Of a stretch of DNA of 64,000 nucleotides, positions 23,697 to 34,856 are shown in pieces (the first letter of the stretch is position 1; each line of letters begins with the position of its first letter). The DNA comes from Phellopilus nigrolimitatus (Eukaryota > Basidiomycota > Agaricomycetes > Hymenochaetales > Hymenochaetaceae). Below the pieces are notes generated by a model that did no database searches, was not told the origin of the DNA, and saw nothing but the letters and a program-made list of their open reading frames with translations. Made by a program: the position numbers and the translations under genes. The stretch spans positions 434,001 to 498,000 of the forward strand of contig JAJOHG010000017.1 of assembly GCA_021029095.1 (NCBI GenBank). The letters run 5' to 3'.

Positions 23697-26589
23697 ATGC
23701 TGAAGGCGAGGCTCCGCGTCGGCTTCCTTGCGGCGGCGGCGCTCGCGGTGGTCCCCTGGGGGTCGACGCGCGTGCAGACCGCCCACGCGCAGTGCCCGGA
23801 CTACACGACGTACTCCCAGGTATCTTATTCACTTCCACTTTCCTCCAAAGGAGTATATATGACACTTTTTATATACAGACTCCGCAAGGAAACAGCTCCG
23901 CGGGGCCTCTGGCGCTCCCGTTCATGCGGCCTGCGCCGGCGTGCCGCACGTTCAACAGCTCCGCCGTCGAGGTCTTTCATTCCTTTATTCCTTGTTTGTG
24001 TTAATGCCGACCACCCGCGCAGCAAGTCATCGAGGACATGAAGGCGCGTCTGAAGGACCCGGACATCGCAAGGCTGTTTGAGAATACCTTCCCGAATACT
24101 CTGGGTGCGATATTTGTTTGTTTTTTTGAACAGGTATCGCAGTACTCACGGCATAAATCCCTTAGACACCACCGTCAAATACTTCAACGCTGTGCGTAAT
24201 AATGGATCCCCACCCTAGACGTTTGTGAGCTAATGGGGTTTGCCGTTTAGACAGAGAATATTGCGTTTATCATCACTGGGGTAAGAAATGACTTGAGCTC
24301 CTCGACTTTTTTATTTACTGGTTTAATCGACTAATTCGCATTTTGCTCATAGGACATCGAGTATGTCTTATCTTTCGAAGTTTCTGTGTCCTGAGAGCTT
24401 ACGCGCTACCTTAGTGCCCAGTGGTTGCGCGACACCGCGAATCAAGTGCGTCCCTACCCACGCTACATGTACTTACTTACACCTGAACTCCGTCGATCGG
24501 GATTTAATTCTCTCGGATCTAGTTCGCACATTATTACTCTCTCCTCGGCCAGGACGAAGAACTAGCTACCCTGGTGAAAGCCGTCATTCACAACGAGGTG
24601 CGTTTTTCGCTAGGAATGTCTCTTAATCGACCTCTCTTCTACAATATATATATATATCTGCGGCAGGCAAGGTACATATCCGCGTATCCGTACTGCGGGG
24701 CGTTCCAGCCGCCCCCGGAGAGCGGGATCGCGCCGACCGTGAACGACTATGCGACCGGCGTCACCGTCAATCCGTAAGCTGGCCCACCTTGTATTCCTAC
24801 TTTTGTTAAATGTAGTACTTACTACTTAAATGACAGGCCTGTGGACAACACTACTGTGTATGAATGCAAAGTGCGTGCTTGTGTGCTGCGGACCGTTGTT
24901 AGACCGCCCGTGTACTGATGCTTGTGATCTCTTTTTCTTTCTTTGTACAGTACGAGATCGACTCGCTATGTGGCTTCCTCAAGCTCTCGCGGTCGTATTA
25001 CGCGTCAACCAACGACTCGTCCATCATAGACTCCGAATGTCCGTCCCTACCTCCCGATCTCTCCACCCCAACCTAAAATTACCTTTTAAAAAAAAAACTT
25101 GCTTTCCAGGGCTGACAGCGATCGCCCAGATCTTCCGCGTCGTCGACGAGCAGTCGCAGGCGTCGTGGGACGCGGACTTCAACTTCGTCTCGTACTACAA
25201 CTGGACGGGCGGGCCCGGCGCGCTGAGCCCGGCGGTAAACAACGGCGGGAACGGCGAGCCGAAGGGGTACACGGGTCTCGTGGGCACGCACCACCGCCCC
25301 AGCGACGACCTCAGCACGTTCGGTGCGGCGCGGCCGCTTGCTCTGCATAGGAGATACGTGCTGGGCTGACGCATCTGCGCTTTTCTTTTTTTTTTTTTTT
25401 GGCCAGCGTTCCTGACTCCCGCGAACGCGATGCTCGCGGTCGAGCTGACGAACCTTGCGGCCATGCTCGACGCGGCGGACGGCGGCTATGCGAATATATC
25501 GGCGCTGGCACGCAGCGTCAGCGCGCGCGTCACGCGCGCCATCTGGAACACCACCGTGCGGAGTCTTGTTTGCGCTTGCTGCGGAGGCCTTTAGTTTGAG
25601 TTGACGTGCTCTATCCTTCTTTTTTTTTTTTTTTGCCCCTCGCAATGTAGGTGTATAACAACGTCTTTGCGTACGAGACGAATGGTGCGCTTGCTATCTG
25701 CTGTTCGCCCTTCGTTTCGCTCCCCTTTTGACGTGATGCTTTTTTGATCTAGGCTTAGGCTCGCGATATGTCATGGACGATGCGAACGTCCCCGTCCGTG
25801 CTCTTTGTTCCTTCCTCGCTAACGCCCAACGTTGGTCTAATGACAATATTCAATTTATCCAGTCGCTCCTTTCCCTGCCCTATCTCGGATTCCTGAGTAC
25901 AGCCCCCTCCGTCTTAATAGCCTCCTACCCGTCTGACCAAAAACACCGCCGACAGACAAAACGGACCCGGCGTACGTCGCGACGCGCAAGGTCCTCCTGT
26001 CGCGCGCGAACCCGTATTACGCGAAGGGGACGACGGTGGACTTTGCGGGCATCGGGTGCGTGCCGTTTTTTTGTTTTTGTTTTGGCGTCTAAGGCTTTTC
26101 GCACATGGGTTTGTTTTTTTATCCCGTTCATTGTATGCTGATCTTTTTTTTTTTCAGAGGCCCTCATGAGGATGCCTGGAACCTCTGGTACGCGTTATAG
26201 TTTGTCGATATTCATTCCAGCAGTTTATACCTTGTCGCAGGCCCATGGCGCTCGTCTCGTCCATCTACGGCACCGACGACGACGACGAGATCACGGCCGC
26301 GCTCTACATGATCGCAAACGTAAGCCCACCCATCTCCTCTTTCCCTCTGTCCATTAAAAAAAAAAATCGGCATCCTCACCGCCCCGCGACGAACGAACGA
26401 ACGAACGCGCAGAACACGCTCGGGCTCGGGCTCGTCCACGAGTCGATCGACATCTACAACGCGACGGCGTACACGCGCCCGTGGTTCGCGTGGGCGAACA
26501 GCTACTTCGCGGAGATGCTCCTCGACCTTGCCGCGCGCAAGCCCGCGCTGATCTTCCGCACGAACGAGAGCTACGCCGTCGGGCGGTAG
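23697..26589 (+). CDS. GH125 exo-alpha-1,6-mannosidase, Mug157-like, secreted
   Basis: The reading starts MLKARLRVGFLAAAALAVVPWG, a signal peptide with a clear hydrophobic core. More than ten very short exons follow. Diagnostic pieces are IAFIITGDI and AQWLRDTANQ (substrate-contact W-L-R-D), ARYISAYPYCGAFQPPPESG, VYECKYEIDSLCGFLKLS (catalytic-region E-I-D), VDEQSQASWDADFNF and THHRPSDDLSTFAFLTPANA. Later come YVMDDANVPSLLSLPYLGF, VDFAGIGGPHEDAWNLWPM, LGLGLVHESIDIYNA and TAYTRPWFAWANSYFAEMLL. This is the glycoside hydrolase family 125 pattern (formerly DUF1237, fungal Mug157), a metal-independent inverting alpha-1,6-mannosidase. N-glycosylation sequons (NSS, NTT, NAT) support a secretory location. 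Some introns contain long T runs. Confidence 0.9.
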
Positions 26590-27215
26590 GGCTCTTTCTT
26601 GATTAAGGGCTCTTTGGCGGTAGGGGATGAGCCGAGGCTTTTGATCGTCTAAAATGAATGATATCTCGCTCCGGTTGGCGGGTGCTCACGCACGAGGATG
26701 GTACATTTTGTTTTTTTCCTGAGGTTATGATTTTTTTTCCCGTCCTATACACCTGTAGATTTAGGATTTCCATTTGCTCTTTATAAATGAAATAAGTTGT
26801 TGGCTGTGACATTATGACTGGCTGAGCAAAAGCGGCGACTGCAGTACTTCGGACAGTAACAGTGTAGCATGCCTCGTCCGCAAAGGTTATTGAAATGCCG
26901 CGTTACCGGAAACGTACTGTGCGGCGTCGCTAAAGGAAGCTGAAGATCTCAGGAACAATATTACTCGAGTATAGTTGGGTTGCAGCGCTTCCTCTGATGG
27001 TATGCGACGCGAGAGCGGAAGGCGCGGCGCTTTGAGTCCTTGTTCTCAGTGACGTTCGCACATTCGACGGTTTTCCCTTAGAGATCGCGCTGCTCGTCTT
27101 TCTGACTGCTGTTCCGATATTATTCTGAGTCAAATATTATAGAGTGGGACGGACAGCGCCACGATAAGAATTTTGACGTACATAAACGCACTTAACGATA
27201 CATATTTTCAAGACT
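26590..27215. other. Convergent intergenic region, no gene seen
   Basis: It contains the 3' ends of the GH125 and Myb genes. T-rich runs occur near 26711-26740. No conserved frame, RNA or repeat was found. Confidence 0.55.
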
Positions 27216-29589
27216 TTATGTTTTGCCTTTGAGTCTAGTGCTCCTCCGCTTTCCGGGGCTGTCGCCTACCGGCTCAGAGGCACCCTCCAGGCCAGCCTCG
27301 GTCGTCCCCTCGTCTTGCGGTCGGGTCCTTTTTGCAGGCGAGCGTGAGGTGCTTGCCGGATTGTGTTCCCCATGGCCCTCTTCTAACACTTCCGAGCCTG
27401 TGGACGCCGCAATGACAGCGATACTTGCTTTCTTACTTCCCATCTGGCGTTTCTGGCCTCTCTGAGGAGCCGCTGCCGTCCGGCGCTTCTTTTTCGGCGG
27501 CCCGTCGGGCTCCTGGTCTTTCTCGCGAGCATGACCGTCGGCGCTGGTGTTCGCTTGGGCTGCTAGTTCGCTATCGTTATTCGCGTTGGCATCGTCGCCT
27601 ACGACGGGATCGACGGGCTCTGCTTCTCCTTTCTTCTTAGCGGGTCTGCCTGAGCGCCTTGCCCTGCCCTTGCCATTGACCTTGGCATTCGTCGGCCCAG
27701 AACACTTCGGTGCTCGAGCACGCGCGTGCGCTCTTTTTGCAGGCTTCGCCCCTTGCCGCGGCCCCGAATTATCTTCTGGAGCCTCTTCCTCTGTGTCGGC
27801 GTCGGCGGGCGCATCCGTTCTGTTGTGCTCTTCATCCCCGCCACTGCCGGTGCCGGCGTCACTATCGCTCGCCGCCGATTTTGCTTTGCGCTTTCCCCTT
27901 CCAGGCCCCTTTTCCTTGCCTTTGTATGCTGGCTTGGGCCGGCGGGGGACCTTTGCCCGCCGCGGAGAGGCGGCAAGTTCAGCGCCGGCACCTTCGTCTT
28001 CGGGGACTGCATCTGGTCCTCGTTGTGCATCCGCCTCCTTCCTCTTGGCCCTAGGCGTAGCTTTGCCCTTGCCCTTACCCCGCTCTTTTTTCTTCGGCTT
28101 TGTGAGAGTGTCCTGGTAGCGTTCGCGGCACTGGTTGTTGTTGCGCCCGGGCACGAAGAGCGCTACATCCTGCCAGGGGATTGGGATGGTGTGCTTTGCT
28201 TCTGTTGTCGCGACTGTCGATGTCGAGGCTTCCCCTCCTCCGGGGATGGGGGAGGGCGATGCACCGGTGAAGGCTGCGACGGCACGCAGAAGACGGTTGT
28301 CCTCGTCCTCTGACCAAGGGCCACCCGCGAGCGCGGGATCGAGCGAGTCGTAGAAGCGCTTCTGGCATTGATGTGCCGTGGTATCTTCCGATACATTCAT
28401 CGCGACTATAGTCCAGATTAGGTACGAATGCAATACAAAAGTTGAATAAGTGATGGGCCAAAGGCGAAGAATTCAAACAGACGTAGAACACTTGCTGATT
28501 TGCCAGTTATTCTGTCCATAGACTGCAATGGCGTCGCGAAGTTTCTGGTCTGCCTCTGCAGACCATGCATGCACGCGCCGCACCATGCCATGGCGCATGC
28601 AGTCGATGGGCGAACGGTTTGTCTGAGCGAGCCGGTATGTATATCAGCTTACGGCCGAAGTCAGACACAAAACGAGGACGGGAGACGCACTCCAAGCTTC
28701 TTCGCGACCTCCGTCCAGTCGACGTGCGCATGTTCGTCTCCGTTCGTGTTTTCTTCCTCCAAGACTGCCCGCAGACGCTCAATTTCTTCCGGGGCCCATG
28801 CACTTTGGTTGATGGACGGGTGGAGGTGCCCGAGCCAGCGAATCTCGCATTCTTTTGGATTACGCCTCACACCTGATGGAATGGCTGAGTTTATCTAAAA
28901 GTGGGGGGAGGACAAGGATTAATGTCCCTTCCAGGAAATAGTCCAGGATAAATTAGACTACCTTCACGGCTACGCGCCTCCAGTCAATGCCCTCTGTGTT
29001 CTGTTCGAATGTCTGAGGAGGAAAAGCTTGAAGATCCGGCTGTTGGCCACTTCAGGGTATAATTCAGGGGTCAGAAAGACTAGGGCAACTTGAAACATAC
29101 CGGCTCTGCGCATCGAGGGTATACATTCGCTGGTTTTCAATCCTTATAGCATCCCTTAAGGCATCATGCTCCTTTGTCTTCACTATCACCTCAGATTAGC
29201 TATGCATTCATACAGATAGAAATAACGACAGCCCACTTTGGTTGACCGTTGTAAACTCATCATATCGTTTCTTCCGCTGCGCGTCTTCATGGAACGGCGA
29301 GTCTTCCGATAGCAGGAGCTTAGGGAGCACAATAGAGACGGGCTTCACCGCTCCGGCGACGAGTACAGCACCCATATCAGGGGCATCGTCAGCATCGTCG
29401 TCGTCGTCTATGGCTGACTTCACAGGAGCGATGAGCGTATGCTCATAGGAGAATAAAGAAGAGTGAACTGACGATGAGCTTGTCGACAGCGTTGAGTTCT
29501 GCTTCTAGACGTTCTGTATACACCTTCAGGGCATATTGATGGTCCTTGTTCGCTTGCAGCGCCGAGTCGACGGCAGCCTTCTGCGCCAT
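27216..29589 (-). CDS. Multi-repeat Myb transcription factor (SNAPC4/Bas1-like)
   Basis: The start is MAQKAAVDSALQANKDHQYA (29589). An acidic stretch AIDDDDDADDAPD and VVLPKLLLSEDSPFHEDAQR-type segment precede the DNA-binding region. At least four Myb/SANT repeats follow across short introns: IDWRRVAVKI to ECEIRWLGHLHP, SAWAPEEIERL to VDWTEVAKKLGTNRTPIDC, HAWSAEADQKLRDAIAVYG to AHQCQKRFYDSL, and GGPWSEDEDNRLLRAVAAF to FVPGRNNNQCRERYQDTL. The C-terminal 270 residues are a Lys/Ala/Gly-rich tail with AT-hook-like and bipartite NLS patches, ending KRRSTRLKGKT. Tandem Myb repeats of this spacing resemble SNAPC4 and fungal Bas1/Myb factors. A nuclear DNA-binding role is firm; the target genes are unknown. 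It is divergent from CWC21. Confidence 0.8.
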
Positions 29590-29642
29590 GCCATGCAGGA
29601 GAAGCTGGCCGCGAGCGAGCGAGCTGAGCGCGTTAAAAGAGT

Positions 29643-29666
29643 CACGTGCAGGTGTCTGATCACGTG
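29643..29666. promoter_or_regulatory. Pair of CACGTG E-boxes in a divergent promoter
   Basis: CACGTG occurs at 29643-29648 and 29661-29666, inside the roughly 200 bp between the Myb gene and CWC21. Paired E-boxes are typical binding sites for bHLH factors (Cbf1/Pho4 type). Use by the cell is inference. Confidence 0.35.
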
Positions 29667-29792
29667 CGCATTGACGTAAACAGAAGCAAGCACGACATTG
29701 CCTTTACGCCTCGCTCTTCACCACTGCTCACCGTCGAGCGAGCGACGACAACAGCCCAAAATCGGTGAAAAGCGACGTAGTATACCTTCGAC

Positions 29793-31222
29793 ATGTATAA
29801 CGGAATCGGATTGACTACGCCTCGCGGAAGGTTCGTTTATCGCTGCGCCTGAACTTACTGGTGAGACGCAACATGCTAACTTTACTGCTTCTAACAGCGG
29901 CACTAATGGATATGTTATGCGCAATATGGCCGTGATGCGGCACCACGAAACCGCGGAGGAGAGAGCCAACGCTTGGGACCTTGCTCCACCTAAGCACAGG
30001 GAGCCTGACGAGGGCATTCTGGAGCACGAAAGGAAGCGCAAAGTTGAGATCAAGTGTCTGGAGTTGAGACTTGAGTTGGAGGATAAAGAGTACGCTTGTC
30101 TTTCTCTCTTCGTCATTGTATCCGCTCATCTCATGTACGTATGACAGAGTCGAAGAAGAGAAAATCGAAGAAGAAGTGGGCGCTTTACGGGAAAAGCTGC
30201 TTGCCTCGCTCGCTAGCAGCACGATCGGCTCTGTCAAGTCGCTCAGGCCGTCCGACACGCACGCGCTTGCCGCCGCGAAGAAGACTGAGCTCGATAAGAT
30301 GGCACGCGCGCTCGGCACCCGCCGGGATTACACCGAGGGGGACGCGTTCGACCGCGAAAAGCAGGAGGAAAATCGCATACGCCGCCAGGCCGAGCGCGAG
30401 GAACGCGATCGCCGCCGCGAGGAGGAGCGCGCGCTTTTCCTGGCGCAAAAGGAGAAGTGGGAGGCCGAGCGCAAGGAGCGCGACCGCCTGCGCCGCAGGG
30501 AGGAGGACAGACTGCGCAAAATGCGCGAGGCGGACCGCGATCGCGACTTCAGGGATCGGGACAGGGACCGTGACGTTCGTGATAGAGACAGGGAGCGTAT
30601 GCCTCCGCCGCCCAGTTTCCCAAGGGGAGGAGGTGCCCGGGATCGCGACTTATACCGCCGTTCAAACCGCCGTTCAAGCCGCAGCCGCAGTCCGCCCCGT
30701 CGTCCCCCACCTCCGCGCGAACGCGACATCCGTGGCCCAGAGCCCGTACACATTCGCCGTCCACGCTCACCGCTGCCCCGCCGTCCATCTCCCCGTGCTC
30801 GCTCGTCCCCACCGCACAACGTTCGGCGCGGCCGGGCGGATTCGCGCACCCCATCGCCCGCCCGCTCGCGCTCGCGCAGCCCTCCCCCTCGCCGTGGGCG
30901 CTCAGACAGTCGGAGCCTCAGTGGCAGCCGCAGCCCGAGCCGCAGCCGCTCGCCCTCCCCGGTCCGCGCGCGCCCCCGGTTGCCGTCGCGCGCGCGTTCG
31001 GAGTCGCAGTCGCCGCGGTCGCCGTCGTTCTCGCGGAAGCCTGCGCCGCGCGGCGGGAGCCGCAGCCGCAGCCCGCGAGGCCGGAAACGCCTTGCGAGCC
31101 CGAGTCCGAGTGTATCGCGTTCCCGTTCTCCTGTGCCGCGCAGGCGGGAGCAAACTCGCAGCCGCAGCCGCTCGTCAGATTCGTCAATGTCCGTGAGCTC
31201 GAATGGTTCGAGTCGTGGATGA
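29793..31222 (+). CDS. CWC21: Spliceosome factor Cwc21/SRRM2-like with RS tail
   Basis: Exon 1 encodes MYNGIGLTTPRGSGTNGYV after joining across the intron at about 29831-29899; this N-terminal motif is the contact of Cwc21/SRRM2 with Prp8 and Snu114. Exon 2 gives RHHETAEERANAWDLAPPKH. The cwf21 domain follows after an intron near 30090-30145 as the helical ILEHERKRKVEIKCLELR to KIEEEVGALREKLL. Next come a long charged coiled coil (EREERDRRREEERALF) and then RD repeats and an RS/SRSRSP-rich tail ending SSNGSSRG. The tail makes this protein closer to human SRRM2 than to the short yeast Cwc21. It acts at the catalytic centre of the spliceosome, inferred from the family. Antisense frames here are GC-rich shadows. 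Confidence 0.88.
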
Positions 31223-31479
31223 GCGAATTTCTTGGATTCTTTGTGTCGCACATGTTGTACGTAGTGTTGCTGAACGTTACATGCCATTCTTTCCCCCCGA
31301 ACTTATCGATCTAGCCGAAAAGACATGTTTTCTTAAGCTCGAAGACAGCGTTGACCATATAAAACCCCTCGACTCTACAATAGAGAAGAATACAAATTAT
31401 ATATCTCCAATCCTCCCAAATTCTGAATGCCATCTATCTATCTATCTATGTGCGCGAATAATGCATATAAATCATGTAC

Positions 31480-32496
31480 AGCTACAGCTTCGAGTCTTCC
31501 TTATGTTCTTGTATCTCCGGTTCGAAATCTGAATTTGAGGAGTCAAATAGACTGTCGGAGGCGTAGCGCGCGTATGTGGGGCGCGCGAGCGAGCGGATGG
31601 CGACTTTTTTGTCGGTCTCAATGTCATCTATGAGCGCCTCTGGAAGAATAGGTGGATATCCAGCGTCAGGAGCGGTTCATGAAAGTTTAAGGGAAGAAGA
31701 GCGCGAGCGTATCTAAAGGGGGCGCGGCGCACCTCGACTTGTGTAATCGAGCTCGGGGCGGATGTATCCCAGCACGAGCACGCGCACCTCGTTTCCGTAG
31801 AAGTCGTCCTTGTACTCATGCATGATGTGCACCTCCTGTTCGCCGCACCACAAGCGGTTCAGATATCCAAATGGACAGATTCCAAGTGTCGTTTGTCAGC
31901 AACTTCGGCCGTTCGATACGGAGATGGCGGGCGCGCTCGCTCACCGCGGACAGGCGCTCGTTCTTGTAGAACGGATTCCAGCCGAGGCTCATCGCCATCG
32001 GATGCACTTCGCGGTCGGCCGCGCACAGCGTGCGCGCGCCCGAGCTGGACCCGGAGTCGGAGTCGGAGGCGCGGTCGGAGCGCGGCAGGACCTGCGCGAA
32101 GCCGTAATAAATGCCCGTCGTCGTCGCTGCGCTCAGCGGGAGGAGTGCCTCCTCCGGGAGGTTCGCTGGAGAATTCGAAACATTCGTGTTGTTCAGATTC
32201 ATTCATAGCCAATAGATATAGCCCAAGGCGGTGAGTCACGCCAGACGAAACATATTTATGGTTAATCAGCATACTTCATATACGACAATAACTGCACACC
32301 AGCACATACCGGTGGGACAGCCGAGGTCCTTCCCGCCGCGTCCGAACCCTTTCTGCACCGCGCCGCGGAGGGCGATGGGGAAGGGCGGCGCAGGCGCGTC
32401 GGGCCCTGCGATAGACGGACGCGCGCCACGGAAGGTGGCGGTGCTTAAATCAGCCGGGGCGGTGTACGTGGACGAGGGCGACGAAGGGGCGGCCAT
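31480..32496 (-). CDS. FMN1: Riboflavin kinase
   Basis: Riboflavin kinase converts riboflavin and ATP to FMN. The start [17 protein letters not shown] (32496) is followed by [15 protein letters not shown], then [16 protein letters not shown], where the family G-x-G-R-G-S-K-x-L-G-x-P-T nucleotide-binding motif sits. Exon 2 continues [25 protein letters not shown], with T/N for Mg and flavin contacts. [17 protein letters not shown] and [21 protein letters not shown] strands carry the catalytic Glu, and [16 protein letters not shown] and [17 protein letters not shown] complete the beta-barrel. The end is QEHKEDSKL. The sequence between YYGFAQ and VHPM carries a Ser/Asp-rich insert ([14 protein letters not shown]) longer than in yeast. 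Introns lie near 32168-32310, 31830-31920 and 31655-31733. Confidence 0.88.
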
Positions 32497-32691
32497 TGAG
32501 GGGTGCGTCGAGGAGAGGGCGGAGGGAGGGTAAATAAGAGAGGAGGAAGTGCCGTGCCGGACGAGCCTGAGGATGACTGTGTGCATGCGCTGTCCGGAAA
32601 AGGAAATCAGCCACTGTGTTCCGCCTCCGCGTCGTGCTCGTACGTCCAACCTCAAGTGTCAACTTCGACGTCGACATCGACATCTACCACG

Positions 32692-33842
32692 ATGGATCAC
32701 TTCCAAGAACAAGCGGGTCCCTCGCGACTCCCCACCTCGAGCCAACAGCGCCGCGCTCGCAAGTCGGGGTCGACGTCGACGAAGTCGCGCGACTGGGACG
32801 CTGCCCCGGGTGCAGGGGCAGCCGCGCTGCGGCCCGACGTGTCGTTCGTCTCACCTGGCGTCGCAAGCACGGCGATGCGCCGCTTTCTTGCCGCGCGTGT
32901 CGCGGAGGAGGGCTTCGAGCGCGCGGAGGGTGCGGCGCTCGCGCGCCTCGAGCTGGAGGCCGTCGCATGTGAGTTTTCCGCCAAGACAAACACGATTCGC
33001 TCTTCTTAAGTGAGCTGACGCGGATATGGCACGTTGCGATCGGGCAGTCATCGAACAGCTCTTTGCGCGCGCGAAGGCGTACGCGGATGTCGCGAGTCGC
33101 GCGTGCCCAAGCCCGGCAGACGTCCTCGCTGCAGCTGAGGAGCACGATATCGATGTTGCGGGGCTCGTAAAGGAGCGCAGGGAGGGCGCGCGGAGGGCGC
33201 GCAAGCGGCAAAAAGGTGCGTCACGCTCAGCCCATGCATGCAATAATACCGACGATTCTCATCGCATGCTCTCATATGTTCATTCAATGTGGGTGTGCAG
33301 TCTCGAGCGAGCAAAACCCTGGGTCGGATACAGGGAGAGGGCTGGGATCACGGTTGGAGCTGGTGGCCCCCACACGACGGAGCGCCTCGCCAGATTTGCT
33401 GCCGTCGGACGACGAGAACACAGCGCCGGTCGTGCCCCAGACATTGCGTTCGCTTCCCGCGCACCTGCCACCGCTCCCACCAAAGCACACATATCTGCGC
33501 ACACCTGTCAGTTTTCCACTTTATTGCCATACCAAACTTAATTTCACTTTAAACTTCACAATTTCCATTTTTTCTTAACAACGAATTGGAAAACACGTAT
33601 TGGCACTGACACACGCCTAATTATCGCGTCGGAAATACGCACAGGTACCGCCGCCGAAAAAGCAAGCACTGCCGTCGCTGGAGAAGAAGCTGGAGAACGC
33701 GGCGTTGGTGCAGGAAAGTCTGCGCAGCCTGCTGCTCGCAACTGAGGTCGACACGGATACGAACGACGGAGAGCTGTTTGGCGGGGTGGTGAACTGGGAG
33801 GCGACTCGGCACCCGCGGAAGAAATGGAAGATCGCGAGTTAG
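32692..33842 (+). CDS. TAF8: TFIID subunit TAF8
   Basis: TAF8 is a TFIID subunit that pairs with TAF10 and carries TAF2. MDHFQEQAGPSRLPTSSQQR is a short disordered start. The histone-fold (Bromo_TP) region runs from TAMRRFLAARVAEEGFERAE through ALARLELEAVA, then after an intron (about 32969-33050) FIEQLFARAKAYADVASRA and SPADVLAAAEEHDIDVAGL. Two introns later comes the hallmark TAF8 C-terminal motif LPAHLPPLPPKHTYLRTP, followed by KKQALPSLEKKLENAALVQE and ending PRKKWKIAS. Both the fold and the P-P-K-H-T-Y motif are present, so the assignment is strong. It diverges from the riboflavin kinase gene with about 195 bp between starts. Confidence 0.9.
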
Positions 33843-34856
33843 CTAGACTTAGTCGCGACCGGTCTTCGGGCTCGGGGACAGCTTCCCATCATCTCAGGCG
33901 TTTGAAATCTTGCGAGTGTAACGTGTCGTTTATAGACCATGGTAAGTACTACTATTGGTCGGAGAAGAGTCCGAGCACTAGCGGCGTACAGCTGACCACT
34001 TCAATTTGAACTTCTTTCCACCTCGGGGTTCTGTACATTTTGTATTTCGGTCTGTCTATCTTAGATTTGTCATGCTTACTGTCCTTGAGTGACATGGATG
34101 GACTGGATGAATTGAGGAGAATGTGCGGAGGCCGTTATGGCTGGTTACCAGAAGGTTGGTTGATGTCTTCGTTGTGGAAGTTCGGGTGTTCTGGTATGTT
34201 CGGTATGCACTAGTGTGCGTGCTTACTGTCGGAGGCTTACTCGCGCGGGGCGAAAAAGATTAGCACTCGTTCAAACTGGACTCTGGTTCGTATCCAGGGC
34301 AGGGAAAAATACATAGTAATTAAATTTGTGAAACAAAATTCGCCATTTGCTTTGGTGTTTTGATGGGCAAAAGGTTGACAGATTTGATGTGTTCAGTAAT
34401 GGCGGTGTGGATGTGGGATGACATGGGAACTGGCAAGAGGAGATGGCTCCACGTACTCTGGCGCTACGAGGCCTCGGCTTGTGTCTGGGACTCTGGGAAG
34501 ATCTGAGAGATTAATAGGAGCTGTGCGCACAGGGAATGTTTCATAACAGGCGAGTCTGAGAGAACAGCATCAGCGACGGGCGTTGATTGGGACCAGCGCT
34601 GAGGACGGACAAGACGTGAGTGCGAGACCGAGGGCGTGACCGAGGACGTGACATGCCCGACGCGACACGGCCAATCGGAAGCCCCCAATTTAAACAGAGC
34701 AAGCCTGTGACGTGCATGTGACCTCGTGTAAGCAAATCCTTCGCGACGCTCATAAGAGCAAAGTCGATCCTTCCCTTTTCTCTCCCTGCATTTCAATCCC
34801 CCTTTAAATTCGCCCCGTCGCTCGTCACTGCCGTCGCCACCGTCTCCGCTGCTACC
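33843..34856. other. Promoter region of HEM1, no gene seen
   Basis: About 1 kb between TAF8 and 5-aminolevulinate synthase has no recognisable coding content. The 80 bp before the HEM1 start is C/T-rich (CCCTTTAAATTC at about 34799-34810), as in strong fungal promoters. Confidence 0.5.

Noticed and set aside
27547..28313. Long plus-strand frames over the Myb gene
   Set aside because: Antisense shadows of the GC-rich low-complexity tail of the Myb protein.
30185..31287. Arg/Ser-rich minus-strand frames
   Set aside because: Shadows of the RS-repeat tail of CWC21, whose plus-strand frame carries the cwf21 domain.
34285..34295. tRNA B-box-like GGTTCGTATCC
   Set aside because: No matching A box, acceptor stem or anticodon arm could be built around it.
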